DNA of 64,000 nucleotides from Marinifilum_A sediminis (lineage in GTDB: Bacteria; Bacteroidota; Bacteroidia; Bacteroidales; Marinifilaceae). Shown here piece by piece: positions 44,597 through 53,507 of the stretch (positions are counted from its first letter, which is position 1; the number at the start of each line of letters is the position of its first letter). The notes beneath the pieces were generated by a model. It ran no database searches. It was not told the DNA's origin and saw only the letters and a program-made list of their open reading frames with translations. The stretch spans positions 31,084 to 95,083 of the forward strand of contig CANMCX010000014.1 in assembly GCA_947496465.1 (NCBI GenBank), in the 5' to 3' direction. The position numbers and the translations under genes are program-made.

Positions 44597-46129
44597 TTAT
44601 TCCCATTCGATTGTTGCTGGTGGCTTCGAGCTGATATCATAAACAACTCTGTTCACACCTTTCACATTATTGATGATCTTATTTGAAGTTTTTGCTAAAA
44701 ACTCATAAGGTAAATGAGACCAGTCTGCAGTCATACCATCAGTTGAACCAACAGCACGAAGAGCAACAACACTTTCGTAAGTTCTCTCATCTCCCATTAC
44801 GCCAACTGATTGTACAGGCAATAACATTGCTCCAGCTTGCCATACATCATCGTACAAGCCATCTTCTTTTAAGCCAGAGATAAAGATATCATCTACTTCC
44901 TGAAGAATTTGTACTTTTTCAGCAGTAATATCACCTAAAATACGAATACCTAATCCAGGTCCTGGAAATGGATGACGGCTGATAAACTTATCTTCCAATC
45001 CCATACTTCGTCCAACACGACGAACCTCATCTTTGAATAACAATTTCAAAGGTTCTACTACTTTCAGTTTCATATAATCAGGCAAACCACCTACATTATG
45101 ATGCGACTTAATTGTTTGTGAAGGTCCTCCTGTTACTGATACAGATTCAATAACATCAGGATAAATCGTTCCCTGTCCTAACCACTTGGCATTTTCAATT
45201 TTATGAGATTCTTCATCGAATACCTCAACAAAAGCATTACCAATAATCTTACGCTTACCTTCCGGATCTGTAACTCCTTTTAATGCAGAGATGAACTTCT
45301 CTCCAGCATCAACTCCAGTTACATTTAAACCTAGCGTTTCGTATTTCTTTAATACATCGGTAAACTCGTTCTTTCGCAACAAACCATTGTCAACGAAAAT
45401 ACAGTAAAGATTTTTTCCAATTGCCTTGTGTAATAACATTGCCGCAACGGTAGAATCAACACCTCCGGATAAGGCAAGGATTACACTTTCATCTCCAAGT
45501 TGAGCTTTTAATTCTGCTACTGTTGTATCTACAAAGGCATCAGGGGTCCAGTCTTGTGAACAACCACAAACTCCAACAATAAAGTTTTCAAGTATAATAA
45601 TACCTTCGGTACTATGATACACTTCTGGGTGAAATTGAATACCATATGTTGATTCTCCCTCAATAGCGAATGCTGCATTTTCAACATCTGCCGTACTTGC
45701 CGTCACTTTATAATTTGAAGGCATTCTTTCGATGGTATCACCATGTGACATCCACACCTGAGAATTTAAACTAATCCCCTTCAACAATTCATTGGTATTA
45801 TCTACTGAAGTAAGGTTAGCACGACCATATTCACGCTTGTTTGATGCCATTACTTCACCTCCAAAACAGTGAGCCAAATGCTGTGCACCATAACAAACAC
45901 CTAATAGAGGTAATTTGCCTTTAATCTCAGATAAATTTGGAATTGGAGCCTTCTCTTCTCTCACAGAAAACGGGCTTCCTGAAAGGATAACTCCTTTAAT
46001 CGACTCATCGATAGCCGGAGGATTGTTATAAGGATGTATTTCGCAATACACATTTAATTCACGTACACGTCTTGCGATTAACTGTGTGTATTGTGAGCCA
46101 AAATCTAAAATCAGAATTTTTTCCTGCAT
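44597..46129 (-). CDS. guaA: GMP synthase (glutamine-hydrolysing)
   Basis: GuaA converts XMP, ATP and glutamine to GMP. I start at ATG 46127-46129, where MQEKILILDFGSQYTQLIARRVREL is the conserved N-terminus; the extra 33 codons upstream cross the promoter. The class I glutaminase part has the nucleophile in LGVCYGAQH and HPEV; the ATP-pyrophosphatase part has LSGGVDSTVAAMLL. The C-terminal dimerisation domain ends in PPATIEWE, as expected. Length 510. Expressed alone from the TATCTTTG box at 46174-46181. Confidence 0.97.
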   Translation of the reverse strand: MQEKILILDFGSQYTQLIARRVRELNVYCEIHPYNNPPAIDESIKGVILSGSPFSVREEKAPIPNLSEIKGKLPLLGVCYGAQHLAHCFGGEVMASNKREYGRANLTSVDNTNELLKGISLNSQVWMSHGDTIERMPSNYKVTASTADVENAAFAIEGESTYGIQFHPEVYHSTEGIIILENFIVGVCGCSQDWTPDAFVDTTVAELKAQLGDESVILALSGGVDSTVAAMLLHKAIGKNLYCIFVDNGLLRKNEFTDVLKKYETLGLNVTGVDAGEKFISALKGVTDPEGKRKIIGNAFVEVFDEESHKIENAKWLGQGTIYPDVIESVSVTGGPSQTIKSHHNVGGLPDYMKLKVVEPLKLLFKDEVRRVGRSMGLEDKFISRHPFPGPGLGIRILGDITAEKVQILQEVDDIFISGLKEDGLYDDVWQAGAMLLPVQSVGVMGDERTYESVVALRAVGSTDGMTADWSHLPYEFLAKTSNKIINNVKGVNRVVYDISSKPPATIEWE

Positions 46130-46173
46130 AAAACTATAAAATTGAAGGTTGTTCAGTAATCTTATTTGGCGTA

Positions 46174-46181
46174 CAAAGATA
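46174..46181 (-). promoter_or_regulatory. -7 box of guaA
   Basis: Minus-strand TATCTTTG lies 44 bp before the chosen ATG. It would be inside the longer open frame, which supports the shorter start. Confidence 0.55.
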
Positions 46182-46265
46182 CACAAATTTGCGACTTTAA
46201 AACCACCTAAATAAGTTTTCAAAAACAATAAATCATATCACTTGTAACAAGCTAATAACTAAACA

Positions 46266-46292
46266 AAACCCCCAAGCTAAGCTCAGGGGTTT
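46266..46292 (-). terminator. Terminator of the C1 peptidase gene
   Basis: AAACCCC and GGGGTTT form the outer stem with inner AGCT pairing; the minus strand continues TTTTGTTT, a modest U-tract. Confidence 0.65.
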
Positions 46293-46297
46293 ATACA

Positions 46298-47545
46298 TTA
46301 TTTAAATTTTTTCATAAGATCTTTCACAGCATCTTTATGGACGGTGAACCCCATCATTTTTAATTTCACGTAATCTTCATGGAAGAAATAGTAACCAAAT
46401 TCTGCTGAATTTTCATCAATATTTCTTGATCCTGAACTTGAATCTTTAATCAGGTACCAATCTTTACCATCTTTATCAACATAGTAACCTACAAGATGCA
46501 TTCCGTGATCATCTGTTGTAGATCCATTAGAAAAACGATACTGACGTGCCTCCTCGTTAATATACTCCGAAGGAATATCGAATGAAGGAACCATTGCACA
46601 ATTTGTTGTTCTTAAAAATCCAGCCTCGGAAACATCACCGCCAATACTCATAGTGTAACCGTTACGAACTGCCTTTTTAACAGCTTTCATATAATCTTCC
46701 AAAGGAACATTATAATATTCCTTAGAATGCCACCAGTTATCAGGCACCTTATATTCTACTTGCTCCCAGTATGGTTCTTGCATATATGATAAAATCTCTA
46801 CATAATCATCTGGATTTAACTTCAAATAACCCTTCAAATAAGTTATTGGAGTGTATTCTTTACCTTCAACAACAAATTTTGTAGGAGGAGTTCCCATATA
46901 ATGATTCATGATAGCTTTAATGGTAGCCAAAGCTTCTTCTTCATTCCAGGCGTTACTTTTCTTTAAACCATTAAGAAATGCCATCATCTCTGTATACATT
47001 TTCTCATGAGTGTGGAATTTTCTCCCATTCAATAAGCCACTGTACTCAGATTGTGGACAAACTCCATATTGCTTCCACATTCTAGCCACAGAATTTCCTT
47101 CTGCACCTTGCTCAAAATGAGAATCTCCTCTTTCCTGAATAAAACGACGTGCTTTTTCTACATACTCCCAATAAACTGTATATAATTCAGAAATATCTAC
47201 TTTTTTCTTTTGTAAACGATACACTTCTGATTCGTAAAATGAAGTAGTTGAAAAGCACCAGCAAGTTCCTGTGTTACCTTGCGAAATAGTTGGAAATGCC
47301 CACTCAGTATTATTCTTATAAAGAGATATTTTATTTGGCAAATCATAAGAACTTTGATCCATAAAGAATCGCTTATCTACATCTTTTTTCTCTAACTGAT
47401 CGTTAACCATACGGATATCTTTCAAAATTGAATTTTGATAATAACCTGGCTCGTACTCTTTAAATTTAGATTTGTCTTGTTTTTGCTGTGCAAACGAAGA
47501 ACTTGCAATTGCTCCAGCAACCAACATCAATACTATTCGTTTCAT
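46298..47545 (-). CDS. Exported C1 family cysteine peptidase (bleomycin hydrolase-like)
   Basis: A signal peptide (MKRIVLMLVAGAIASSSFAQQ) precedes a papain-like domain of the C1B type: QGNTGTCWCFSTTSFYESEV with the nucleophilic Cys near 96, and DDHGMHLVGYYVDKDGKDWYLIKDSSSG with the His. The usual Asn of the triad (NSWG) is replaced by Asp in KDSSSG, which also occurs in other Bacteroidota members. It is likely a periplasmic aminopeptidase or dipeptidase. Length 415. Confidence 0.88.
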   Translation of the reverse strand: MKRIVLMLVAGAIASSSFAQQKQDKSKFKEYEPGYYQNSILKDIRMVNDQLEKKDVDKRFFMDQSSYDLPNKISLYKNNTEWAFPTISQGNTGTCWCFSTTSFYESEVYRLQKKKVDISELYTVYWEYVEKARRFIQERGDSHFEQGAEGNSVARMWKQYGVCPQSEYSGLLNGRKFHTHEKMYTEMMAFLNGLKKSNAWNEEEALATIKAIMNHYMGTPPTKFVVEGKEYTPITYLKGYLKLNPDDYVEILSYMQEPYWEQVEYKVPDNWWHSKEYYNVPLEDYMKAVKKAVRNGYTMSIGGDVSEAGFLRTTNCAMVPSFDIPSEYINEEARQYRFSNGSTTDDHGMHLVGYYVDKDGKDWYLIKDSSSGSRNIDENSAEFGYYFFHEDYVKLKMMGFTVHKDAVKDLMKKFK

Positions 47546-47590
47546 GTTTGTTTAGTTTAAAAGGTATTAAGAGTTGCTAAAGTATAAAAA

Positions 47591-47624
47591 AACTTGATTG
47601 CTTATTCATTTTTAGCGATCAAGT
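47591..47624 (-). terminator. Terminator overlapping the end of rnz
   Basis: AACTTGATTGC and GCGATCAAGTT pair nearly perfectly across the rnz stop codon; the minus strand continues into seven T. The hairpin uses the last coding bases of rnz as one arm. Confidence 0.75.
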
Positions 47625-48538
47625 TCAATCTGAAACTTCTTTCCGTCTTCAGCCAAATCAGTATGGGGAAATATTTCTTTAGCTTCTTTTAAATGTTCGT
47701 CAAGCTTTTTAAAACGAGCCGAAAAATGACCTATGATTAACTTTCTAACATTTGCTTGGTTAGCAACATTAGCAGCTTGCTCGGCGGTAGAATGGTAAGT
47801 TGATTTTGCCAATTTTGTTTCCGTTTTTAAAAATGTTGCTTCATGGTAAAGCAGATCAACATTTTCGATTACAGGCAAAATTTTAGCATAAGGAACTGTA
47901 TCTGTACAGAATGCATAAGATCGTGATCGAGGAGCATCTGTTGTTAGTCTTTTGTTAGGAATTACATCTCCATCTTCGGTGACAAAATCTTCACCTTCTT
48001 TTAATGCTTTCCTAAATTTTATAGGAACATCATAAGCTTTCAGCATATCACTTATTAATGTTCTGGGTCTTTCCTTTTCCTTAAATAAAAAACCAGCACA
48101 AGGCATTGCTCCATGCTTTAAAGGAAATGATTGAACAATCATCTTCTCATCCTCAAAAAGAGTTTGAACCTCTTTCCCATATATAGTATGAAAAATGATT
48201 TTGTATGGTTTTCGTGTTTCCAAAAGCTCGAGTTGAAAAGTAATCAACTTTTCCAACTTGCTGTGTCCATAGATATGCAAATCGGCTTTACGCCCCTGAA
48301 GAGCATATGTAGATAGTAAACCAATTAACCCGAAAATATGATCTCCATGCGTATGAGAGATAAAAATATGATTGATCCGGTTCATCGGAACCCTGAATCG
48401 TTTCATCTGAATCTGCGTGCCTTCACCACAATCGATTAAAAAAAACCGCTCAAGTACATTGAGCACCTGAGCGGTTGGAAATCTTTTGGTAGTTGGCAAT
48501 GCAGAATTGCTCCCTAAGATTGTTACTTCAAATTTCAC
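47612..48538 (-). CDS. rnz: Ribonuclease Z
   Basis: RNase Z cuts the 3' trailer of tRNA precursors. The 308-residue metallo-beta-lactamase protein shows LIDCGEGTQIQMKR, the metal motif SHTHGDHIFGLIGLL, CTDTVPY near 212, YHEATFL near 232, STAEQAANVA and the final IGHFSARF. Length is that of the short form. It is the last gene of the rpsA-STAS-rnz unit, 3 bp after the STAS gene. Several tRNA-Asp genes in this window lack or carry CCA, which bears on its substrates. Confidence 0.95.
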   Translation of the reverse strand: MKFEVTILGSNSALPTTKRFPTAQVLNVLERFFLIDCGEGTQIQMKRFRVPMNRINHIFISHTHGDHIFGLIGLLSTYALQGRKADLHIYGHSKLEKLITFQLELLETRKPYKIIFHTIYGKEVQTLFEDEKMIVQSFPLKHGAMPCAGFLFKEKERPRTLISDMLKAYDVPIKFRKALKEGEDFVTEDGDVIPNKRLTTDAPRSRSYAFCTDTVPYAKILPVIENVDLLYHEATFLKTETKLAKSTYHSTAEQAANVANQANVRKLIIGHFSARFKKLDEHLKEAKEIFPHTDLAEDGKKFQIELDR

Positions 48539-48541
48539 AAA

Positions 48542-48901
48542 CTATTTGTTTAATTCAATTTGAGCTTTCATTGTAGAAACAGCCTCGTCCATATTATAAG
48601 CAATATTTAAAACTGAATCTAACTGAGAAATAGAAACTAATCTTTCAACAGCAGGCTGCAAACCATATAGAACAAATGTTCCATTGGCATTTTTGCACAA
48701 CCTATTCGCTACAAGAATTGCACTAAGACCAGAAGAATCACAATACGTACAAGGAGTTAAATCTAAAAGAATATTTCTCTCACCATTTCCTGAAATCAAA
48801 ACCAATTCTGATTTTAATGCTGGAGCAATATGAGTATCCAATTTATCTTTCAACACCTGAACTAAAGTGTATCCGTCTTTCTTGTCAATCTTGAAGTCCA
48901 T
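48542..48901 (-). CDS. STAS domain anti-sigma factor antagonist-like protein
   Basis: The 119-residue protein is a single STAS domain: YTLVQVLKDKLDTHIAPALKSEL near 11-33, and ILLDLTPCTYCDSSGLSAILVANRLCKN near 50-77, where the serine of DSSG is the site phosphorylated in SpoIIAA/RsbV proteins. In partner-switching systems the dephosphorylated form binds an anti-sigma factor or kinase. No adjacent kinase exists; it lies 17 bp after rpsA and 3 bp before rnz. A phosphatase that could act on it is at 58671-59891. Confidence 0.9.
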   Translation of the reverse strand: MDFKIDKKDGYTLVQVLKDKLDTHIAPALKSELVLISGNGERNILLDLTPCTYCDSSGLSAILVANRLCKNANGTFVLYGLQPAVERLVSISQLDSVLNIAYNMDEAVSTMKAQIELNK

Positions 48902-48918
48902 AAGTACCTATTTTTTAA

Positions 48919-50724
48919 TTATTTTTCGCCTTCGTTACCGCTTTCCATTTTCGATTTCAAAGCAGCTAATTCTGATATATCACCTAAGGTAGTCTTTTCT
49001 AGTGAATCTTTCACCTTTTTAACACCCTTTTTAGTGGTCTTAGCAACTTCTTTCTTCTTAGCAGTATCTTCAGCTTTCTTCACATCTTCGAAAGTTCTTG
49101 AGTGAGAAAGAATAATTCTCTTAGCAGCTTTAGAGAATTCAATCACTTTGAATGATAATTTCTCGTCAACTTTTGCCTGAGCACCATCTTCTTTCACCAA
49201 GTGACGTGGAGTTGCAAATCCTTCAACACCGTAAGGAAGAGCAATAACAGCACCTTTTTCGAAAACTTCTACGATAGTTCCTTCGTGAACTGAATCAGTT
49301 GTAAAGATAGTTTCGAACACATCCCATGGATTTTCTTCCAATTGCTTGTGACCTAAACTTAATCTTCTGTTGTCCTTGTCGATTTCAAGAACTTTAACTT
49401 CGATCTCAGCACCAATTTGAGTGAACTCAGCTGGATGCTTCACTTTCTTAGTCCAAGAAAGATCAGAGATGTGGATTAATCCATCAACACCTTCTTCAAT
49501 TTCTACGAATACACCGAAGTTAGTGAAGTTACGAACCTTAGCAGTGTGCTTAGAATTAACAGCATACTTAGTTTCGATACCTTCCCATGGATCTGTTTTC
49601 AATTGCTTGATACCAAGAGACATTTTTCTCTCTTCGCGATCCAATGTAAGAATTTGAGCTTCTACTTCGTCTCCAACTTTCATGAAATCCTGAGCAGATC
49701 TTAAGTGCTGAGACCAAGACATTTCAGAAACGTGAATCAAACCTTCAACTCCAGTAGCAATCTCAACGAATGCACCGTAATCAGCCATAACAACTACTCT
49801 ACCTTTAACGGTATCTCCCACTTTCATTTCTGCATCAAGAGCATCCCATGGATGTGGAGTAAGTTGCTTAAGACCTAGAGCGATACGCTTCTTATCGTCA
49901 TCAAAGTCAAGGATTACAACGTTTAATTTCTGATCAAGCTCAACAATTTCGCTTGGGTGAGTTACTCGACCCCAAGAAAGATCTGTAATGTGAATCAAAC
50001 CGTCAACTCCACCTAAATCGATGAATACACCATACGAAGTGATGTTCTTAACAGTTCCTTCAAGAACCTGACCTTTTTCAAGCTTAGCAATAATTTCTTT
50101 CTTCTGTTGTTCAAGTTCAGCTTCGATAAGAGCTTTGTGAGAAACAACAACATTTTTAAATTCGTGATTGATTTTAACAACCTTAAATTCCATAGTTTTT
50201 CCTACGTAAACATCGTAGTCACGGATAGGCTTAACATCAATTTGAGATCCTGGCAAGAAAGCCTCGATTCCAAATACGTCAACGATCATACCACCTTTAG
50301 TACGACATTTGATGTAACCTTTAATAATTTCGTCGTTCTCTAATGCAGAGTTCACACGATCCCATGAACGTAGTGCACGAGCTTTTTTGTGTGAAAGAAC
50401 TAACTGTCCTTTTTTGTCTTCTTGAGACTCAACGTAAACTTCAACAGTATCACCTACAGTTAATTCAGGATTATATCTGAATTCATTTAAGCTTACAATA
50501 CCATCTGATTTGTAACCAATATTGATTACAACTTCTCTTTTGTTTAATGAAATAACTGTACCATCAATTACTTCTTTTTCAGCTACTGTAGATAAAGTTT
50601 TATCATACATTGCTTCTAATTCTGTTCTTTTTTCACCTGCAAAACCTTCTGCATTAGTGAAAGCATCCCAATCAAATTCTGCATCTGGAGCAGAATGATC
50701 TACTTTTTTGTTTTCTTCAACCAT
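48919..50724 (-). CDS. rpsA: 30S ribosomal protein S1
   Basis: S1 binds mRNA on the 30S subunit, which matters in Bacteroidota because they rarely use Shine-Dalgarno pairing. The 601-residue protein contains six S1 RNA-binding repeats, recognisable by G.V..I...G.FV...G.DGLIH.SD/E.SW units (for example VDGLIHITDLSWGRVTHP, VEGLIHVSEMSWSQHL and VDGLIHISDLSWTKK), then a lysine-rich C-terminal tail (about 560-601). A TACTTTTG box at 50778-50785 fits its promoter. Confidence 0.96.
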   Translation of the reverse strand: MVEENKKVDHSAPDAEFDWDAFTNAEGFAGEKRTELEAMYDKTLSTVAEKEVIDGTVISLNKREVVINIGYKSDGIVSLNEFRYNPELTVGDTVEVYVESQEDKKGQLVLSHKKARALRSWDRVNSALENDEIIKGYIKCRTKGGMIVDVFGIEAFLPGSQIDVKPIRDYDVYVGKTMEFKVVKINHEFKNVVVSHKALIEAELEQQKKEIIAKLEKGQVLEGTVKNITSYGVFIDLGGVDGLIHITDLSWGRVTHPSEIVELDQKLNVVILDFDDDKKRIALGLKQLTPHPWDALDAEMKVGDTVKGRVVVMADYGAFVEIATGVEGLIHVSEMSWSQHLRSAQDFMKVGDEVEAQILTLDREERKMSLGIKQLKTDPWEGIETKYAVNSKHTAKVRNFTNFGVFVEIEEGVDGLIHISDLSWTKKVKHPAEFTQIGAEIEVKVLEIDKDNRRLSLGHKQLEENPWDVFETIFTTDSVHEGTIVEVFEKGAVIALPYGVEGFATPRHLVKEDGAQAKVDEKLSFKVIEFSKAAKRIILSHSRTFEDVKKAEDTAKKKEVAKTTKKGVKKVKDSLEKTTLGDISELAALKSKMESGNEGEK

Positions 50725-50777
50725 GTGTTAAATTACTGATTTACTAATAAATTAGACATTATATATAAAATTCCGTG

Positions 50778-50785
50778 CAAAAGTA
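50778..50785 (-). promoter_or_regulatory. -7 box of rpsA
   Basis: Minus-strand TACTTTTG matches TAnnTTTG and lies 53 bp before the ATG at 50724. Confidence 0.5.
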
Positions 50786-50985
50786 TACATTTATTCCGGA
50801 AGAACATTCAAGTTACGACTTTTTTTTCGCAAAAACAGTTAAAGAAGTAATGGCTAAAGATCAAAAATACTTTTTAGACTAAAAGCCTACAAAGTCAATA
50901 CATTTCCTAATGATTCTTTCTTGTAATCAAAAACAGCATTATTAAACATCCAAACTCCATTCATCAAGAGGAAATTCCTGAAAAA

Positions 50986-51017
50986 TTGCAATTCGTATCA
51001 ATTCTGAACTACCTTTG
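50986..51017 (+). promoter_or_regulatory. Promoter of the PhnA-like gene
   Basis: TTG at 50986-50988 and TACCTTTG at 51010-51017 are 21 bp apart, a canonical Bacteroidota promoter. The TTG of the -7 box is also the longest possible start codon of the downstream frame, so the true start must be the later ATG at 51054. Confidence 0.7.
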
Positions 51018-51053
51018 CAAAAAAATATCAAAATAGACTCAAACAATAATAAA

Positions 51054-51629
51054 ATGAGTATAGAAAAGGAATTACATACAAGAAGCGGCTCTGTATGTGA
51101 GCTATGTTCTTCTACTGAAGATTTAAAAGCTTTTGAAGTTGCACCATCGAATAAAAATACAGAACAACATATTTTAGTTTGTGGAACTTGTCATGAGCAA
51201 ATTGAAAATGCAGATAAAATGGATGCCAATCACTGGCGTTGCCTAAACGATAGCATGTGGAGTACAGAACCTGCTGTACAAGTTATGGCATGGAGAATGC
51301 TAAATAGACTTCGCTCTGAAGGGTGGCCTCAAGATTTATTGGATATGCTTTATCTTGACGAAGAAACTTTAGAATGGGCTAAAGCAACTGGCGAAGGTGA
51401 AGAGGATGAGGATGCAGTTAAACACATAGATAGCAACGGAGTACAGTTGCTAGCTGGTGACAATGTAGTTCTTATTAAGGACTTAAAAGTCTCAGGTGCT
51501 GGATTTACTGCCAAGCGTGGTACTGCCGTGCGTCGCATCTCATTGGTAGCAGATGATGCTACTCACATTGAAGGACGTGTAGAAGGACAGCACATTTATA
51601 TTTTAACCAAGTATGTGAAGAAAATGTAG
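51054..51629 (+). CDS. PhnA/YjdM-like zinc-ribbon protein
   Basis: The start is set at ATG 51054 (MSIEKELHTRSGSVCELC) because the promoter lies immediately upstream. The N-terminus has a zinc ribbon with CELC near residues 15-18 and CGTC near 46-49. The C-terminal 70 residues (DSNGVQLLAGDNVVLIKDLKVSGAGFTAKRGTAVRRI) are the PhnA/YjdM beta domain. The name comes from an early link to phosphonoacetate hydrolysis, but most members, including E. coli YjdM, have no proven catalytic role. Length 191. Monocistronic with a perfect terminator. Confidence 0.88.
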   Translation: MSIEKELHTRSGSVCELCSSTEDLKAFEVAPSNKNTEQHILVCGTCHEQIENADKMDANHWRCLNDSMWSTEPAVQVMAWRMLNRLRSEGWPQDLLDMLYLDEETLEWAKATGEGEEDEDAVKHIDSNGVQLLAGDNVVLIKDLKVSGAGFTAKRGTAVRRISLVADDATHIEGRVEGQHIYILTKYVKKM

Positions 51630-51650
51630 ACTTAGAATAATAACTACAAA

Positions 51651-51691
51651 ACAAGACCGGAAATTCAATTGAATTTCCGGTCTTGTTTTTT
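51651..51691. terminator. Terminator of the PhnA-like gene
   Basis: A perfect 36-base palindrome (51651-51686, arms beginning ACAAGACCGG) followed by TTTTT. One of the strongest terminators in the window. Confidence 0.9.
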
Positions 51692-52062
51692 TATACAAAA
51701 AACTTCATTCAATGTTCCTATAAGGAAAAACATAAATATCCCTTCTCCATTATTCAATTCAACACCATCTTCTTTCATATTTATTTAAATCGAATAAATA
51801 CATTTACTATTTCTCCAAAAAAATTAACTAATAACATTCTTCAAATACATCGAGTGTATTATGTTCTTATAAATATTAATACGACTACACTCACAAAAAA
51901 CAGGCTAAAATCAAACAAAATATTTGTTTTTGCGTATCAAAAAAACATCAATTGACATGCAATCAAATTTGATTAACTTCATTGGTGTTTGACTTAAATT
52001 TATTTTGTTATTTAGGGTAACGAAAAACTTACCCAAACACAATCACTTAAAAAGCTATCTAT
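51692..52062. other. Gene-free region upstream of ugd
   Basis: AT-rich with no credible gene; the 90-codon frame at 51683-51955 has a composition of translated AT-rich DNA and overlaps a terminator. A perfect palindrome AATCAAATTTGATT at 51961-51974 lies about 90 bp before ugd and could be an operator. TTTG near 51989 may be part of a ugd promoter, but no clean -7 box was found. Confidence 0.4.
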
Positions 52063-53412
52063 ATGAACATTACAATTGTTGGTACAGGTTACGTTGGACT
52101 AGTTTCTGGAACCTGTTTTGCTGAAACAGGCATAACTGTTACGTGCGTTGACGTAGATCAGACAAAAATAGACAACCTAAACAAAGGAATTATCCCTATT
52201 TATGAGCCTGGCCTTTCCCCAATGGTAACCCGAAATATGGAAAAAGGCAGATTGTTTTTTTCAACCAATTTAAAAGATTGTTTAAGCGAAGCCGATGCCG
52301 TATTTATTGCGGTTGGAACTCCTCCTGACGAAGATGGTAGTGCCGATTTACAATATGTTTTAGGAGTAGCCCGAGAAATTGGAAAGCACGCTGAACATTA
52401 CATGGTAATTGTAACTAAAAGTACGGTACCAATCGGAACGGCAAAAAAAGTAAAAGCTGCGGTTCAAGAAGAGCTAGACAAACGAAATTCAGATGTAAAA
52501 TTCGATGTGGCTTCAAACCCTGAATTCTTAAAAGAAGGTGCTGCCATAGATGACTTTTTAAAACCGGATCGAGTCGTAATTGGAACAGAATCCGGTAAAG
52601 CTCAAAAAGTCATGAAAAGACTTTACAAACCATTTCTCATGAATAATCATCCTGTTATTTTTATGGATATACCTTCAGCTGAAATGACAAAATATGCAGC
52701 AAACTCAATGCTCGCAACCAAAATTTCATTCATGAACGACATCGCCAATCTTTGTGAAATTGTTGGTGCCGATGTAAACAACGTTCGAAGAGGAATTGGG
52801 TCTGATAGTAGAATTGGAAATAAATTCATTTACCCTGGAACTGGTTATGGAGGATCTTGCTTCCCTAAAGATGTTCAGGCTCTTGTTAAAACTTCTGAAC
52901 AAAAAGGACACCCTCTTGAAATTCTCAAATCTGTTGAGCTGGTTAATAATCGTCAAAAAAGCGTTCTCTACAAAAAGATGATGACTCATTTCGAAGGAAA
53001 TCTCAAAGGAAAAAAATTCGCGATGTGGGGACTTTCATTTAAGCCTAACACCGATGATATGCGTGAAGCTCCTGCTTTAGTTATTATTGATAAACTATTA
53101 AAGGAAGGTGCAGAAGTAGTAGCTTATGACCCTGTTGCCATGGAAGAATGCGAAAGAAGAATTGGTTCAGATGTGGAATACGCAAAAGATCAATACGAAG
53201 CATTAATAGATGCCGATGCACTAATTGTTGTAACAGAATGGAATGAATTTAAAGTTCCTAACTTTAGGGTTATGGAGAAGCTATTGAAAAACAAGATTAT
53301 ATTTGATGGGCGTAACATTTACGACATTGAAGACATGACGGACAATGATTACATATATTACTCTATCGGTCGTGAAGTTATTGGTAAAACCAATGGAATT
53401 CCAGTTCAATAA
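52063..53412 (+). CDS. ugd: UDP-glucose 6-dehydrogenase
   Basis: Ugd oxidises UDP-glucose to UDP-glucuronate with two NAD+. The 449-residue protein starts with the Rossmann motif ITIVGTGYVGLVSGTCFAETG. It has FIAVGTPPDEDGSADLQYV, SNPEFLKEGAA, the catalytic Cys266 in GTGYGGSCFPKD and a C-terminal KFAMWGLSFKPNTDDMREAPA. It heads the nucleotide-sugar region. A terminator at 53432-53454 separates it from the decarboxylase gene, which uses its product. Confidence 0.96.
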   Translation: MNITIVGTGYVGLVSGTCFAETGITVTCVDVDQTKIDNLNKGIIPIYEPGLSPMVTRNMEKGRLFFSTNLKDCLSEADAVFIAVGTPPDEDGSADLQYVLGVAREIGKHAEHYMVIVTKSTVPIGTAKKVKAAVQEELDKRNSDVKFDVASNPEFLKEGAAIDDFLKPDRVVIGTESGKAQKVMKRLYKPFLMNNHPVIFMDIPSAEMTKYAANSMLATKISFMNDIANLCEIVGADVNNVRRGIGSDSRIGNKFIYPGTGYGGSCFPKDVQALVKTSEQKGHPLEILKSVELVNNRQKSVLYKKMMTHFEGNLKGKKFAMWGLSFKPNTDDMREAPALVIIDKLLKEGAEVVAYDPVAMEECERRIGSDVEYAKDQYEALIDADALIVVTEWNEFKVPNFRVMEKLLKNKIIFDGRNIYDIEDMTDNDYIYYSIGREVIGKTNGIPVQ

Positions 53413-53431
53413 AATAAATCTCAGAGCAAAT

Positions 53432-53454
53432 ACCTCCCGATAATTTCGGGAGGT
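53432..53454 (+). terminator. Terminator-like hairpin after ugd
   Basis: ACCTCCCGA and TCGGGAGGT pair perfectly around five bases, followed by TTACTT, a weak U-tract. Partial read-through into the decarboxylase gene is possible. Confidence 0.65.
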
Positions 53455-53507
53455 TTACTTATACAACACATCATGTCGCAAAGACAGCTACCAACAAATC
53501 TAAAAAC

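Noticed and set aside
51683..51955. 90-codon open frame in the region before ugd
   Set aside because: It overlaps the PhnA-gene terminator, has AT-rich-DNA composition (N, I, K, T, F) and no family features.
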